From the NCBI GenBank assembly GCA_914767715.1, contig OU612074.1, forward strand, positions 9,892,062-9,956,061: DNA of 64,000 nt, in the 5' to 3' direction. Origin of the DNA: Membranipora membranacea (lineage: Eukaryota; Bryozoa; Gymnolaemata; Cheilostomatida; Membraniporidae). Made by a program: the position numbers and the translations under genes. How positions within the stretch are numbered: position 1 is the stretch's first letter; each line of letters begins with the position of its first letter. This document shows positions 37,430 to 49,969 of this stretch, piece by piece. The notes below the pieces were generated by a model. It saw only the letters and a program-made list of their open reading frames with translations. It was not told the origin of the DNA and searched no databases.

Positions 37430-39190
37430 CACCTACTGTATTGCTCCAGGTATGAGAGTTTTCCAGTCAGACTCTGGGAAAAGTAGCCTCATGTTTGGGC
37501 GATACCCATGAGCAGAGATATTCACTGCCAAGTAGTGAAGAAAATCTCAACCAGAATTTCTTTCATTTTGAATAAGGGCGGTCATTGGTAACATTGACAA
37601 AAGGTCATTCCATAAACATATAAATACTCTACACTGGAAACTATTGGCTATTTGATACAGGCTCAGCGCCTTCTCTAATTCAGTGACGCGACGTTACTGC
37701 ATACATGACAAGTTGGTAGACCAAGAAATCAGGAGTACCACTCTGCGCGTCCCGCAGTGAAGGTGTAATTTGGCCGTTGTTGTCATTTGTTTTAAGCCAA
37801 AATTAGAGAGTTAATATTATGAAATGCATAATTTTACCTGATTTTACAAATTATATTGTTGCACTTTATCCGAACGAGGAGAGATGGTATGTAAATAGGC
37901 ACACTGCGTTTCATACCCAAGAATTGTTGGACAATTCTGTGCAATTCTAGAATTGTTCGAAACTGACCCATATATCATTACCCAACCAGCAACCATTATT
38001 GTGTAATTAACCCTGCCTGCTAAATAAATTACATTTATTATTGCTATTGTGTAGTTATAGTATAAGCCTTTACAGTTCTAGTCAATATTATATAATTGGA
38101 TTGACATTGTATCAAATGAGTTTGTATTTAGATGACCAGGCAAGATCTCCTGTAATGAATAGATATTGCTGTGCAAGGTAGCATCAAAGTCTATAATGTG
38201 GGAGGCCCAAGTTCAAATCCCAGCAGGAAACAGTACAAAGAGTGTGAGTTCCCCATAAAAAGCATTACCAGTTAGGGGTTTCCCCAAATAAAATTAATCA
38301 CTGTCAGGCTTTTATCAATCTTTTGGCATAAAATCATATAATACAACTTGAAAACGATTTGTTTCATGGTGTTTCCCCATATAAAACAATTCCAGTTAGG
38401 GGACTTCCCAATTCCCATAGACTTTAAGTTGCCAAATCAAATTAATAAACAAAGTTAAACGTAATCATTTGGGAGCATTGCCAACTAAGTGATTCATAAA
38501 ATATTCAAGATAACTACCAGGAAACAAATGAGAGGCCTGTGCTCAATTACAAAGATAATATGACAAAATAGGACTGAACAGGAAAAGTTGAAAGTACTGG
38601 GGACTCAGTCTAAATATCAGCTCACAATCCCCGATTGGGATTTTTCCAAGGTGAATTCATACTTGTGCTGAGTTTTTCCTCGTACACAACAGATACTTAC
38701 TACTGAAATGTGATGCTTTATATTTGTCTTGCCCACTGGATGGGACTGAAAACAAGCCAACCAATTTCAACCTTTGGCACTCCTGCCCTGATGAAGTCAT
38801 TTTATGGAAATGAAAAATTCCCTAGAAAATCAGTAAGAATAAATCGGAGAAAATTTGACCCGTAGGAAGTACCTCATTTAAAATATATAACCGGTTATTC
38901 ACACGATAACACTTGCAGTGTACACATGAGAGATGAGATATCAATGGGCATTACTGACAGAAAAATGAGCATTAGGGAGATTCGTGGTGATAGCCTCCAA
39001 AGCTTCCAACTTTGTGGATATCAATAGGTAAAGACATTGTGACCTATTCACTATGTTTCCATAGATCGATTTGACACCAGTTTTAAATTTGATCGATACA
39101 TGGGAATGACCTTTAATAAGTCAACTTCCGCTTCTGCCGAATGACACTTTTTGACGCGAATACAAATAGCTTGTTGAATCAAACAATTAT
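37430..39190. other. Intergenic; one possible SINE remnant
   Basis: CCCAAGTTCAAATCCCAGC near 38208 is a good B-box match but the A box is unclear. Two related motifs (CCCATAAAAAGCATTACCAG; CCCATATAAAACAATTCCAG) occur ~130 bp apart. No gene is seen. Confidence 0.4.
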
Positions 39191-39194
39191 TCCA

Positions 39195-39345
39195 AATAGG
39201 CGGCGTGGCGGCTTGCACACAATGCCTTGAAGGGCAATTGACGCGGGCGATCCGTGTTCAAGTCCCGGCCGTTGCAGATGTTTTTCAGTTTAAAAATCAA
39301 AATTAGACCACTCATTCGAGGCATGGAACCATAGTGAATGACATG
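39195..39345 (+). mobile_element. tRNA-derived SINE, family 1, second copy
   Basis: GGCGGCGTGGCGGCTTGCAC starts the tRNA-like part and GTGTTCAAGTCCCGGCC is a near-consensus B box. The body matches the 36.1 kb copy through GATGTTTTTCA and ACCATAGTGAATG. Confidence 0.6.
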
Positions 39346-39684
39346 CAGGCCTGGTTTAAAGAGCAAAAATACAACCAATATAATTATTGTGTATCTGAGA
39401 AGCCTGTATTATGTCTATCAAACTCAACTCTCTCCATTAGATTGAAAGGTTTATTACTTTAAACGGTGTTGCTACTAGTCTTAGTCTAACATTTTAATAC
39501 TATCTGTACTAGTGCCAACACCTACTAGGGAACTACCATCCAAGAGTGAGAGAGAAAAATGCCAAAATTGCTTCCTGTACACCATATAACTGAGATGGCT
39601 GAGAATGATATAGTATAACAAAAAACAAGAGCTCCTTTGTAGACAGGTAATGAATATATACCAGGCTTACAATAGTTGATTTAC

Positions 39685-39790
39685 CTTTGCCTCCCTCAGC
39701 CCACATACCATAACAATCAGAGCTAACTCCATGCTCAGAGCATCTTTTGCTAACAAATAGAAATAGCTGAGAGCCATTCACTCTCAATAA
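39685..39790 (-). CDS. Weak candidate exon
   Basis: The minus strand reads RVNGSQLFLFVSKRCSEHG then SSDCYGMWAEGGK up to a GTAAAT donor at 39684. It looks protein-like, with two Cys, but has no partner exons identified. Confidence 0.15.
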
Positions 39791-40077
39791 TCACAAGAAG
39801 CGTAGTTTAGACTATGCCAATAATCAGCACTCGTACTACTTGCTGTGACACCAAGTTTGAGTTTTTTTAACATCGGTCAGCATATTTTCAGTAGTCAGTG
39901 GTTCTGTGGAAAATATGGCCTCATTCACATATCACTTCTCTCCACTTAGGCATGTAGGACAATTGATACAAAGTAATTCCTCGCTCAACTGGTGAGCGAT
40001 GTTGTACATTATTATAAGTAGCAGAGTTTTCTGATAATTCTGCTAGCTAAATGTAAGGTGAGGCTAAGTTAAACGCA

Positions 40078-40165
40078 GCCAACCAACCAACCTACCAACT
40101 AACCAACCAGCCAACAAGCCAATTCAAGCCAACAATCCAATAATCCAACCAACCACCCTGTGTTC
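40078..40165 (+). repeat. CCAA-rich tetranucleotide tract
   Basis: Imperfect CCAACCAACCTACCAACTAA-type units over about 85 bp. Confidence 0.8.
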
Positions 40166-40169
40166 AAAA

Positions 40170-41460
40170 ATGCATTTGATTCAGGTAATATTGGCGAGTA
40201 CCTTCACCAAGGCAATAATACTACTCGCCATCTTGTAAAGTATTATTGCGACCTGAACCAATAAAATATGTGTTAGGAACCCCTGCCACATTTTTCAAGA
40301 TTTGAGGACAACCCTACCTGTTTAGCTTGTTTTTAGGAAGTAGTTAAAAAGAAGTATTGTAAGCCCTCGTGAAAACAGAATAATTCTAAATCCATAACGG
40401 TGGATTATGTGTCGGGAACACACGCTATACACACCCGAAACCCCTATTTATCATTCAAAGCTAACCAACTCCATCCAGGTTCAGGCATTGAGGAAATATT
40501 TTTGAACAAAATGGCGTTAGCCCTCTTTAGACCAAAATGTTGAAAAACCCTAACCCATTGTTTGTGTGACAAGAACACAGGCTACTACACCGTCTTATCA
40601 TGGCTGGAGGTTAACTCGATGCACCACCCGCACATATGGCTAACCCTATTGGACATAGCATTGGTTACAGACTATGTGTCAAGAACCCAGGCCAAACTTA
40701 TTATACTTTATTACCTTTTGGCGAGCAACGCAAATAGAACCCACCCTCGTAACCAACGTACAAACACAAACTGATAAAACACAGCGGGCAGCGCATGACA
40801 AACTGCCTCTACCTGTAGATTTATAATCTATGAGAGTAACTAAGGAAGCCTCGACTAGAGTAATAAAATATTCAAAAGTTGAGATCTACGCCTTTGAAAT
40901 TTATGGCTGCCAAGCATTTACTCACCCTTTTTAATTTAGCTAGTAAATCCAGTGCTAGCTGACATTAATAAGTTGCCCCCTACAAGCTAAATTAAAGTCT
41001 AGCTAATATTTACCTGATCAGGGTGTTTTTATGACTGTATCTATGGGACTCATCAAAGCTCTGTACACACTCTGTACACACTCCTGATATATGTAACAGC
41101 TTGCATGTATACACAGTTATCTAGGGGCGTAGGACAGCGCCCCAACCTGAGTCAGCCTTAAAACCTGACCTTTTGGAACAGCTTGTATGAATGACTTTCA
41201 TAAAAAGTATTTGCCCTCTGAATGTAATGTCTGAACTTACAACCCTAGGGGAGTAATTATTGGCTAGAGTCTAGTTCAGCCAGCTTGCAGGTGACTTAAT
41301 GATAGCTAGCACCAAATTGTGGCTAGTTAAGGTGAAAGCCTATATATATAGTAAAGAGATTGTGCGAATTTTAGCTAGTAATAAATAACTTTATTTCAAG
41401 CATGTTTGGCAACGTAACTCTTTACTCTCCTAGTATACCATATGCAGCTAGGTTAATTGT
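40170..41460. other. No gene seen
   Basis: Loose repetition of TGTGTCAAGAACCCAGGC-like motifs at 40405, 40560 and 40672 suggests an eroded tandem repeat. Otherwise unremarkable. Confidence 0.4.
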
Positions 41461-41465
41461 TTGAG

Positions 41466-41640
41466 GATGGTGAGATGGTGAAATCGGTAAGCGCGCTTTC
41501 TATTCACCACAATGAAATTGATGCCGCAGGAGTTGTGGGTTCTAGTCCTACTCGGGGGGCTTTCATGGTGAAATAGACCAGCCCCCAGCACCATCTGGTG
41601 TACCTACCGCCCATACACACTTACCCTCATGCTTTGTGAT
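41466..41640 (+). mobile_element. tRNA-derived SINE, family 2
   Basis: GGATGGTGAGATGGTGAAAT with A box TGGTGAAATCGG and B box GGTTCTAGTCC, followed by a tail shared with 50811-50980 (GGGCTTTCA, GGTGTACCTACCG...CCAT). Confidence 0.7.
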
Positions 41641-41649
41641 TCCCATATT

Positions 41650-42500
41650 AGTGGTAGTATTGTCTGTTGGCAGCACTGTCAATAACACAACGTCACAGAA
41701 AAAGGTAACTCAGATATCAAAAGTTCGCCTGAGAGAAAGTTTTGTGCTGCTCAGTAATGTCTAGTACTGAATATACTAGTTAATGTGCGACACTACGTTC
41801 TGCCGCCGACCAGTACTTTTATTATTAAGGCAGCATTGTATTGTAAAATTTGTAGCAAATAACTTTTAAGAATTCAATAAAGCGGCTCTATAAATGCTAG
41901 CTTCTTTTGTTGAAAATTTAGTTTCTTAACATTATTGTTTACAAATAGCCTCAATCAAGTTCTTAATACAATATAAATTTACATAGTCTACAATCTACAT
42001 TCTAGTAAAACCCTCTCTTTCAGAATTATAAACTGTAAATGCTTTTACTATGAACGTCACAATTAGCATTGCTGTATAAACAATGAACTAACGCTTGTAG
42101 ATACTAGTTTTTCTTGTGAACCTTGTGGGTAGAAATATGCTTCTAGTTTGAGCGTGTTAATAACTCAGATACACAATGCGGGGGGGGGGGGGGCTCAGAT
42201 ATACAATGCGGGGGGGGGGGGAGGACCTTGCCTTCTTACATTAGAAGCTGCAGGACCTTGAAGCTGAGTAAGCAAGAACGCAAGAAGAATCTCATATTTA
42301 TATTCATCAATTCAAATTAAATTAAAGTACACCATGGTACAGTACAATAGAATCAACCCCTCTTCCCATAGACCTACAATAGAACATTGAATACTGTGAC
42401 AAATCTTATACCGCCTCAATATTTACATAACATGGTTTGAAGATAGTAAAAGATCCATTCACAACGGCAAAGCAATAAAGAGCTGGCCTTAGTGACACAG
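41650..42500. other. Intergenic with two long G runs
   Basis: 42163-42224 is a direct repeat (CTCAGATAYACAATGC) whose two units each end in a run of 12 or more G, a strong G-quadruplex candidate. No gene is seen. Confidence 0.6.
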
Positions 42501-42527
42501 ATTTCAGGGTCCTTCATATTGATTAAC

Positions 42528-43225
42528 ATGGTTCATTTCTAGTTGTATGTCGCTCTAAATATTGAAATTAAAATATTACAATCTTGTCAGTATTGCTTAG
42601 CCAGTACCTTTATTTTAACATGTTACCCAGAGAGAAACGCGAAGACATGAATAGGGGGTGTCAATGGTCTATGATATTATCAATTATTAAATTAAATTAA
42701 AAGGTCTTACAGCGAGCTTGTGCTGTGATCAGCAGCAACGCATGGCATAGAAAAATTATCAAGTCAAATTGTAGAAGCGTTATTGCAGGTAGTAACGTAT
42801 GCTTGCCTTGTGGCAAGTTTTTGTAGAAATGAGAACTTGGCTACGTCACAAGGCTACACCTACACATTGCTACATCCGTTGGTTTTTAAAGTTTCAGGGT
42901 TACGATGCGTCTATTCACACCTTTTCGAACCATTTAAACTCTTATCATTGTTATAACAAGAAAGCAAATATTCAAAGTAAAGTACACCCAAAATTCTTGA
43001 GATAAAATTTATCCTAAGCTTCAATAGATTCTAAGTTAATTTGAGGTGACTTATCGAATTCACCCAATACAAATTTAAAGCTTGAGTAACCATTAGAACA
43101 CCATTGTATTTGTACTATGGATGTCATGGGTGAAACAAGGTTACAGGTGCAGATGATGCCATGAATTTTTCACACAATGGCAGCTCAAGTTAGTATATCG
43201 CAATATGTATATATATATATATATA
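42528..43225. repeat. ~700-bp repeat, inverted relative to 57660-58372
   Basis: The complement matches 57660-58372 from GGTTCATTTCTAGTTRTATG at one end to a (TA)n microsatellite at the other. Roughly 85-90% by eye. Probably an unclassified transposable element. Confidence 0.8.
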
Positions 43226-43255
43226 TCAGATTATATATATATACTCTGCTATATA
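43205..43255. repeat. (TA)n microsatellite at repeat boundary
   Basis: Two TA runs. Similar (TA)n runs occur at 46000-46025, 51066-51089, 56108-56130 and 57663-57682. Confidence 0.85.
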
Positions 43256-44539
43256 ATCGTTTTTATGGGAGAAAGTAATAGCCGGCGCCTTATAAAGCTC
43301 TGGGTGTAAGCCATAATATAACCATGAGGGTTGAAGTTATCCTCTCTCAATTTCTAAGAGGACAGCTCCGAATTCTAAAATCAATAAGACAGGGCAGATT
43401 CTAGGGCACCATTCAATATTGTGTTCAAATGAGTACTAGACCGGTATGAGATGCAGGTACCTATTAGCCAGAGCTGACAATGGAATGCCAGGAACCAGTC
43501 GCTGTGTGGTAAAAATCCAGTGTCCACCGCTTAGAAGTTGACATTAAACAGTAAATATATATACTGTCATATTTTGTTTGAGTAATGTGAAACCTCTCTG
43601 CAATGTTTAAATACTCCATGTAACAAACCCCCTATGAGTTCATCATTCGAAGATGCTAAATAACATTTCTTGGAGGTCTGTGTCCTTGTAATTGAGAGTC
43701 TATAGCAAATTCGTGAAAATATGAATGAAATATGAAAACTTTATTTATGTTAAATGATACCATAATAGCTCAAAGCATAATTTGATCAAATAACTACAAT
43801 CAATAAAACTTGTTTTATCTGTGGAAGGCAGGCCCAGCGCAAAAGAAAAAATCTGTTTATATATCCTAATAATAATACTAATATATAATATAACATAATA
43901 TGTAATAATATATAATTCTAATGAGCGCAACATAATATCACAAAAGCACAAAGATACAACTCAGAACACTCATTGGTCAACAGAATATCCTCAGATTACA
44001 TAATGTGAGCTCCAATGAAGGTGTAATTGTTTAATCACCATGATGTCAAATTAAAATGTTGAACGGTATTATAATGATAATTATAGAAGTGGTAACAGTA
44101 TATGTAACTAATTCAGATTATTGTAACAGAGACCAGTTTAGGAAGCAATACTAATAAAATTTATTTCGTTAATGAATTCAGGTGCAAAACATAGACTATT
44201 GAAATATAGTATATATATATATAATTATATGACTGCACTACTGATCTATTATTTTTACTTGTGATATGAACTATATTTATCTATAAATGTAAAATGTATT
44301 TTAATTAAATATGAGAATTGTGAACAAAGGGAGAGTGAATATACAAACATTAATTGGGATATGCGGTTGGCACTAAATCTAAACAATGGGAACATTTGGT
44401 CATGCTCAAAAAGTATTGTCGGCTCAAAATTCACTCTGCATGCAAAATAAAATTTAGCATATTTGAATGATTAGGGCACAGTATACAATGTAAATTTATT
44501 ATTGATCTGAAGATTTTCAGCTCGGTATCTTTGATTTTT

Positions 44540-44678
44540 TCAATATCTGGGCTCGTTGTAAAGTTCACATTGAGCTTGAGGGCTTGTTGGATACTGATAT
44601 GGACCCTCATAAGAGTGGTGGTCACTGGCAGAAAGATTCCTTCCAGTATGGATTGGTTGAATATTGGCTGCTGCCTGA
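44540..44678 (-). CDS. Orphan terminal exon with Tyr-rich tail
   Basis: The minus strand has acceptor ATATCTGATCTTGTAG, then in one frame QAAANIQPIHTGRNLSASDH, HSYEGPYQYPTSP and a last segment ending CELYNEPRY before TGA at 44540. Composition and the tyrosine motifs look like a real protein C-terminus, possibly a cytoplasmic tail. Upstream exons (above 44.7 kb) were not found. Confidence 0.35.
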
Positions 44679-45363
44679 CTACAAGATCAGATATGTCTGT
44701 ATATACGCAGTCTAAACAGAATCCCCATGATAAAAAACTCCTAGACTGAGTTTGTTACTCTGGTAGGTTAGTAAATTGAGAGAGCGAAGTGGTCATTCTA
44801 GAATACATGCTTGTTAGACGCAATAGAGCTTAGCTTATAATTTTAATTAAAAGAGTACACTATTGCCTTCTAAAGTGTTTTGATTTAATCGTTACTTTGA
44901 CCTTTTATTACAGTCTGTACGTAAGTTTCATCGTTTCATAACTAGTGGTAGCATCCGCTGGCATAATTTACTTACTTACTCACTTACTAACTACTTACTC
45001 TGTGTTGTAGATATGATCAATAATTCTGTTCTGACTCAGTGTGGTGTATCTTGGCTTTGGACGTCCTTACAGATTTAATTTTTCAATGCTCTGAGTGTTT
45101 CGTTTTTCAAATGGTACATAATTTTAAGTTTCCATTATAGTTTCATTAAAATACTTTTCATAAGCTTATATTGCATGTGATTCAAAAAGTAAGTCTGTGA
45201 AGTATTATCAAAAGATTGCGTATATAATGCTGACAAAAATATTTCTGATCATTGATGGTGACAAAACAAAACCACGATAAAAAAAATCAGATCTAGTTGA
45301 ACTTTCTGAGCCAGTCTTCAAGGCTGCAGCGAAATTGAAAAAGAAGTGTCGCTTTAATGATGG

Positions 45364-45593
45364 TTCAGGGTCGCAGTTTAGAAAAAATGGTAGGGGAGGC
45401 AAAACTCTCTGGGGAGTCCGAAGCATCACCAGGAGGGGTGCTGTAAACTCCTCTCGAAGCAATTTATGGCATATAATTAGCAAATGGAAATCTGATTCTG
45501 ACATAGATTATGCAGTTATAGTGTTTTTGGTCACTGTTTTTAGCTTTCTAGGGGAGGCAGTGCCTCCTTTCCTCCCCTAGAACTACGGGCCTG
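45364..45593 (+). mobile_element. hAT-like MITE, copy 1
   Basis: Begins CAGGGTCGCAGTTTAGAAAA and ends CTAGAACTACGGGCCTG; near-complementary CAGG(G/C)CCGTA ends resemble hAT TIRs. The complement matches 46298-46535. Confidence 0.55.
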
Positions 45594-46297
45594 TAGGTTA
45601 TATACAGGCGATATAAGGGGGTATTGCAACTATTGTCGGCCACATCATTATGACATGCTCTCTCAGATTTTAAAACCGTATCATCATTTTTTGATCACTT
45701 TCCCTTTTGCCGGCAGAATTTTTGGAATTTAACCGCCTATTGTGCAACTCAGTTTAAGGTACAATATAACCATTGCGATCAGCATGAAAAACTCTACCAG
45801 AAACAACTGTCAAATCCTTTCCGCCAAAAATTTTAAATGAAGTTGCATTTCTTGCCACTATTTGCAAAGTCTGCCACCAGACTACTTTGACTTGCCCACT
45901 CAGCACCATATCTTTGGTGTAGTGTTGTCTGATTATAATGGCAAATGAACATGATAGCACATTACGGTTTGTTCATATGATATTTAGTATAAAGTATATA
46001 TATAGTATATATATATATATATATGTAGTATATAGTATGTAACATCCTACCACTTACATCTTTTTATTCAAGTCATTTTTTTTTTAATATCTATGTTAAT
46101 GTGTGTGAGGTCAACAAGTTATTTTTAATTTGCTTTAATTATAAACTTTTAGTAAACCGCAATGAAAAAATAAATAATTAATTGATATTTACAATAATAG
46201 GATATTGTTATTATTTTAGCCAATGAAACTCACTGGAGGCCAGCTGTCCAATTCAGTAGTTCTACAAAGCAAAGGGCGTGAGTCATCTGTAAGATAT

Positions 46298-46535
46298 AGG
46301 CCCGTAGTTCTAGGGGAAACAGAGAGGCACTGCCTCCCTCAGAAAGCTAAATAAAGTGGCATAAAACACTATAATTGAGTAATACATGTCAGAATCAGCT
46401 CCTCTGGGCATTCCATTTGCTAATTATACGCCTTAAAATGCTTGGGGAGGAGCTTACAGCACCCCTCCTGGTGATGCTTCGGATAAGCCTCTGACTTTTG
46501 CCTCCCCTACCATTTTTTCTAATTTACGGCCCTGC
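46298..46535 (-). mobile_element. hAT-like MITE, copy 2 (inverted)
   Basis: Complement of copy 1: AGGCCCGTAGTTCTAGGGG at one end and TTTACGGCCCTG at the other, sharing GAAGCATCACCAGGAGGGGT. The 8-bp target duplication expected for hAT is not clear. Confidence 0.55.
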
Positions 46536-46621
46536 ATAATAAAACAAAAATTACGTATGCGGTATCGGGCGAATTAGCCTCCAAAGTGTGAGGTTCACAA
46601 ATGTCCTCTTACGTTTTATAG

Positions 46622-46929
46622 ATGACACAACACGTCAAGCTCCTATGGGCAACTGATTTATCCACACAAACACAGTAAGATAGTGCAGCTAATTGGCCAT
46701 GAAAGCAAAGCATTTTCAGGCCTGGTATTATGCAATGATCGTAATTGCAGCTGCGGTGCGCTGCATTGTGGCCCCCACCATTCACTGGGAGTGTTCGCTA
46801 ATTGTACTGTCATTGTGTGGCCTAAATTGTGTCAAGCTATGTATGCTTGCATGCCCAATTAGCTGCACTATCTTACTGTGTTTGTGTGGATAGATCAGTT
46901 GCCCATAGGAGCTTGACGTGTTGTGTCAT
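46622..46929. mobile_element. 308-bp MITE with 79-bp TIRs
   Basis: 46622-46700 and 46851-46929 are near-perfect inverted repeats starting ATGACACAACACGTCAAGCT. The interior has no coding potential. Confidence 0.85.
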
Positions 46930-46934
46930 ACAAT

Positions 46935-47635
46935 TTCACTAAAGTAGTTATGCTCCACCGTTCTATTTGGCGTTTATAATTGATATTCTATTCTACTGGG
47001 CAAATGTGTTTCTTAAACAATCCAAGGGAGTCAAAAAGGTAAATATAATTTATATTATCATTTTATGTAGGGTTAGTTTGTTTAGATAATAATAAATTTG
47101 AAATTTTTCTTGCGTTAGTGGTAAATCCGTTAGTAAACGAAATTAATAGGGTTTAACATTTGTGATAATTGATTTGAGTGTTTACTCCCACTTTTAGAAT
47201 TAGCATTAATTTAATGACGGCAAATTGAGGTACAACAGTTTTCACCTTTTCAGCACCTGATTTTTATATGCTTTTACTTTCAGTTTCACGATATCAATAC
47301 GAATAATTATCTGTAAACTTGAGATAACCGCCATTCCGTTTAATCCACCCACCGATGGCCAGTACAGCAATATATCTGGTCTTTGATAATAAAATTGTGC
47401 TAGCTTTGCTGGCCTCGAATTATAAGCTGTAGGTTTTTTTAATTTTTTTTAATTGCCTTATTTTTATAGTTTATAGATGTAATTTTTTGTATTTCAATTG
47501 GTTCATCTTGTCCAGGTGTCAAGCTGTGATTTGTTCAATGTAACTCCTCATGTTATACTCAGCATTCACGTTTCTTTAATTTCACATGCTTGTTATGCCT
47601 AAAATGTAATTCAATTTGTCTAGCCGTAAGGCTCG
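46935..47635. other. No gene seen
   Basis: AT-rich intergenic sequence without notable structure. Confidence 0.4.
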
Positions 47636-48411
47636 ATATTGAACCTGGTACTTGAGGGTATTGCCTCCTTGTAACAGGACCAGGTCAGGATTCTTTAAAA
47701 TACCCTAACACTGAGGCCTTGTTGTACAACCAACCGCTTTCACATTGTAATACTTATCTGTCAGAACAACTGCCCCATCCAGGAGAGAAACGGGATCCAC
47801 TTGATCAGTAGTCCTGGAATTTCCAACTAGGCCACGCCGCATTGTCTAAAATTAGCATTTTTATTTACGCTCATTGTATAGGGAAAGGGGACATGACTCC
47901 AGTTAAGGTGTGTTTTATATCACTGTTAAGACAGCTTTTCATGTTACTATCATATCAACTATCAGTATTGGTTTTGTGAATGTTAACAATATGACTTGTC
48001 AGGTGATGACAATATTAAAGCCCAGTATGAAACAGTCAGGCTTAATTAGAAAATAAAGTTGAAGGCATTTGGGACCATTTCACAGCCGATCAAAGGTCCA
48101 AGCAATCTTCTGGTATCATTTAAATGGCCAAATTTACATTTCTGTCAATCAAATTTGTATTTCTTCATTCAAGTATTGGTCGCCCAATATTGACATTTTT
48201 ACCATCCTCAAATCTGTGCTAACACAGTAATACTGCTATAAAAAATTAATTCAGTCAAAAGTTTTAGAGTGTATTCAATAGGCTGCTATGTGAAATTAAT
48301 TTCTGTTTGCTGCAGGTTTTTTAGTTAATAAATTAAAACTGGTGGTTAACATGGAATGGAATGCTATGATGTCTTTAACACTCTTAACATGTTAGACAGA
48401 TTTATCATTGT

Positions 48412-49152
48412 CTACTTATACAGTACAGCACAAAACTTAGATTTCTTACAGGCCTCCAGTGAACTGACAACTGATGCTCTCTTGTTTCTATTACCTAGTG
48501 GCTGCAACCTCAGAGTAAGTGGTTTTATTGCTCTCTTGTTTCTATAACTCAGTGGCTTAAACCTCAAATTGAGTGGTTTTATTGCTCTCTTGTTTCTATG
48601 ACCATCTGGTTGCTCCTGATTGGATGCTAATATTGCTCCCTCTGTTCCGCTCTTGTTTCGGTGGCCCAGTGGCTGATTGCTCCTATAACCCAGTGGCAGA
48701 ATCATATTCGGCATCGGTTTTATTGCTCTCTTGTGTCTATAACTCAGTGCCGGGTTAAACCTTAGAGTTCTCTTGTTTCTATGATCATTTGGGCTATCCA
48801 GCTGAGATGTTGGTCTCCCTCCACCATATGCTACAATGTTTACTGTTTTCTTCTTTCCACCATGTACTGCGCCCAAAACACGAAATGGTATTACTTTGAA
48901 CTGCCAGTATATTACGCAGATTTTGGTTAAACACAGATTTAATTCATACTGTCTATATTGAGTAACTCCCTAACTCTAGTCTATTAATTTAGCTTCTCAA
49001 CCTGAAGAAAAAACAGTCATTCAACGCAGCTACTGGGTTCTTTTCAAATATTCTTAGCATAATTCAAATTGAGCTGTGTTCTATAAAACGCTTTATTACT
49101 TACTTGCACCGAGGATGGCGAAAAGGAGAGTGATAAGAATAACCTTGTTCAT
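48412..49152 (-). CDS. Secreted multi-peptide precursor with R-x-K-R sites, minus-strand paralog
   Basis: Coding exons are 49152-49104 and 48866-48412, joined in phase 1, for 167 residues. The first coding exon is only the signal peptide (MNKVILITLLFAILGA). The acceptor GGGCGCAG sits 6 nt inside the position used by the paralog at 59.9 kb, where the AG has become GG here. The mature part has cleavage sites RNKR, RHKR, RNKR, RNKR and RNKR, plus one lost site (RNKS). Predicted peptides include TLRFNPALSY, GTEGAILASNQEQPDGH, AIKPLNLRFKPLSY and AIKPLTLRLQPLGN. The last one, starting ASVVSSLEACKKSKFC, has a C-x5-C pair that could form a loop. The logic is that of a prohormone, neuropeptide, toxin or antimicrobial precursor cut by furin-like proteases in the secretory pathway. 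Family unknown. Confidence 0.72.
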
Positions 49153-49153
49153 T
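49104..49153 (-). CDS. Signal-peptide exon of the minus-strand precursor
   Basis: Acceptor CTCTTTTTAG, then A, then ATG; donor GCAA/GTAAGT. 49 coding nt, ending in phase 1, same length and phase as in the plus-strand paralog. Confidence 0.75.
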
Positions 49154-49359
49154 CTAAAAAGAGGGAAAATATTTATGTTATGAACGGCAGAGTCTGAGAG
49201 ATCAGAGAATTGTGTTGAGAATACAACATGCCATATCCATTGCAATAATAGATGCCGTGTTCATGATATGCCAAGGAGTTAGTTTCACTTTTTGAGCTGA
49301 TATACACACAGGAAAGATTGAGTTTTCAGTGCTATCTTAAAACTTACCTACTTGTGTAT

Positions 49360-49441
49360 CAAAGATGAAGTTGTGCTCTGTGTTGCTGTTTCACTATACA
49401 GAGATGTGTGCTTTCTCCAAAACCCTCCCATGCTTTTTATA
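49360..49441 (-). promoter_or_regulatory. TATA box and untranslated exon 1 of the minus-strand precursor
   Basis: On the minus strand TATAAAAAGC (49441-49432) is followed ~30 nt on by an untranslated exon containing GTGAAACAGCAACACAGAG and a GTAGGT/GTAAGT donor. The same elements precede the paralog at 59466. Confidence 0.6.
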
Positions 49442-49969
49442 CATCTCAAGTTCCATACAGGACATCCTTTTAGAGACAAAATGATTTACTGAAGTTGTTT
49501 TTATGATGCCCATCAAGATTGGATGCATATAATGATTATATGTTATTGATGAAGATGCACCTTATGGGGAACAGCAGTTTCTGAGATTGATATCCTGCTT
49601 ATTACGTTTGTGAAAGGGAAGTAAGATAAATATGGCCTAACTGATCTTTTTCACAGACAAGCTAATTTTAGTTTTCCTTCATTTAATGTGAATCTACTAG
49701 TCCTGGTGATAATTGTAATAGAGGGAAATCCTTTATTGATTGCAAAACTGGGTTAACCAACAGAAAGTCACACAAAGTATGTGTCAAGGGGAAGCAAAAT
49801 GGAAATGACTATTTTCACAGACTAGCCAATTTTGGTTTATTTATAGTATTTGAAGTTTGTAAAGGTCAAGAGTCTCAAAGGTCCTGGGAGATTTGTACAT
49901 CCTTCAAATAAATATCTAAATTAATATTTTATCATCACCATCTTGCTGTTTAGTAAGAAACAGAATATT

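Larger units (their letters stand above)
47640..49890 (-). repeat. Inverted segmental duplication, arm 1
   Basis: The complement matches about 59120-61390, covering the whole peptide-precursor gene plus ~0.7 kb downstream and ~0.4 kb upstream, with many substitutions and indels. Landmarks: GACTACTGATCAAGTGGATC, CAATATTGGGCGACCAATA and the precursor exons. Confidence 0.85.

Noticed and set aside
45754-45960. Minus-strand frame of about 68 codons between the two hAT-like MITEs
   Set aside because: No ATG at its start, no clear splice sites and no recognised domain; kept only as a weak possibility.
46693-46893. 66-codon frame on the plus strand
   Set aside because: Lies wholly inside the 308-bp MITE and includes its TIR; chance frame.
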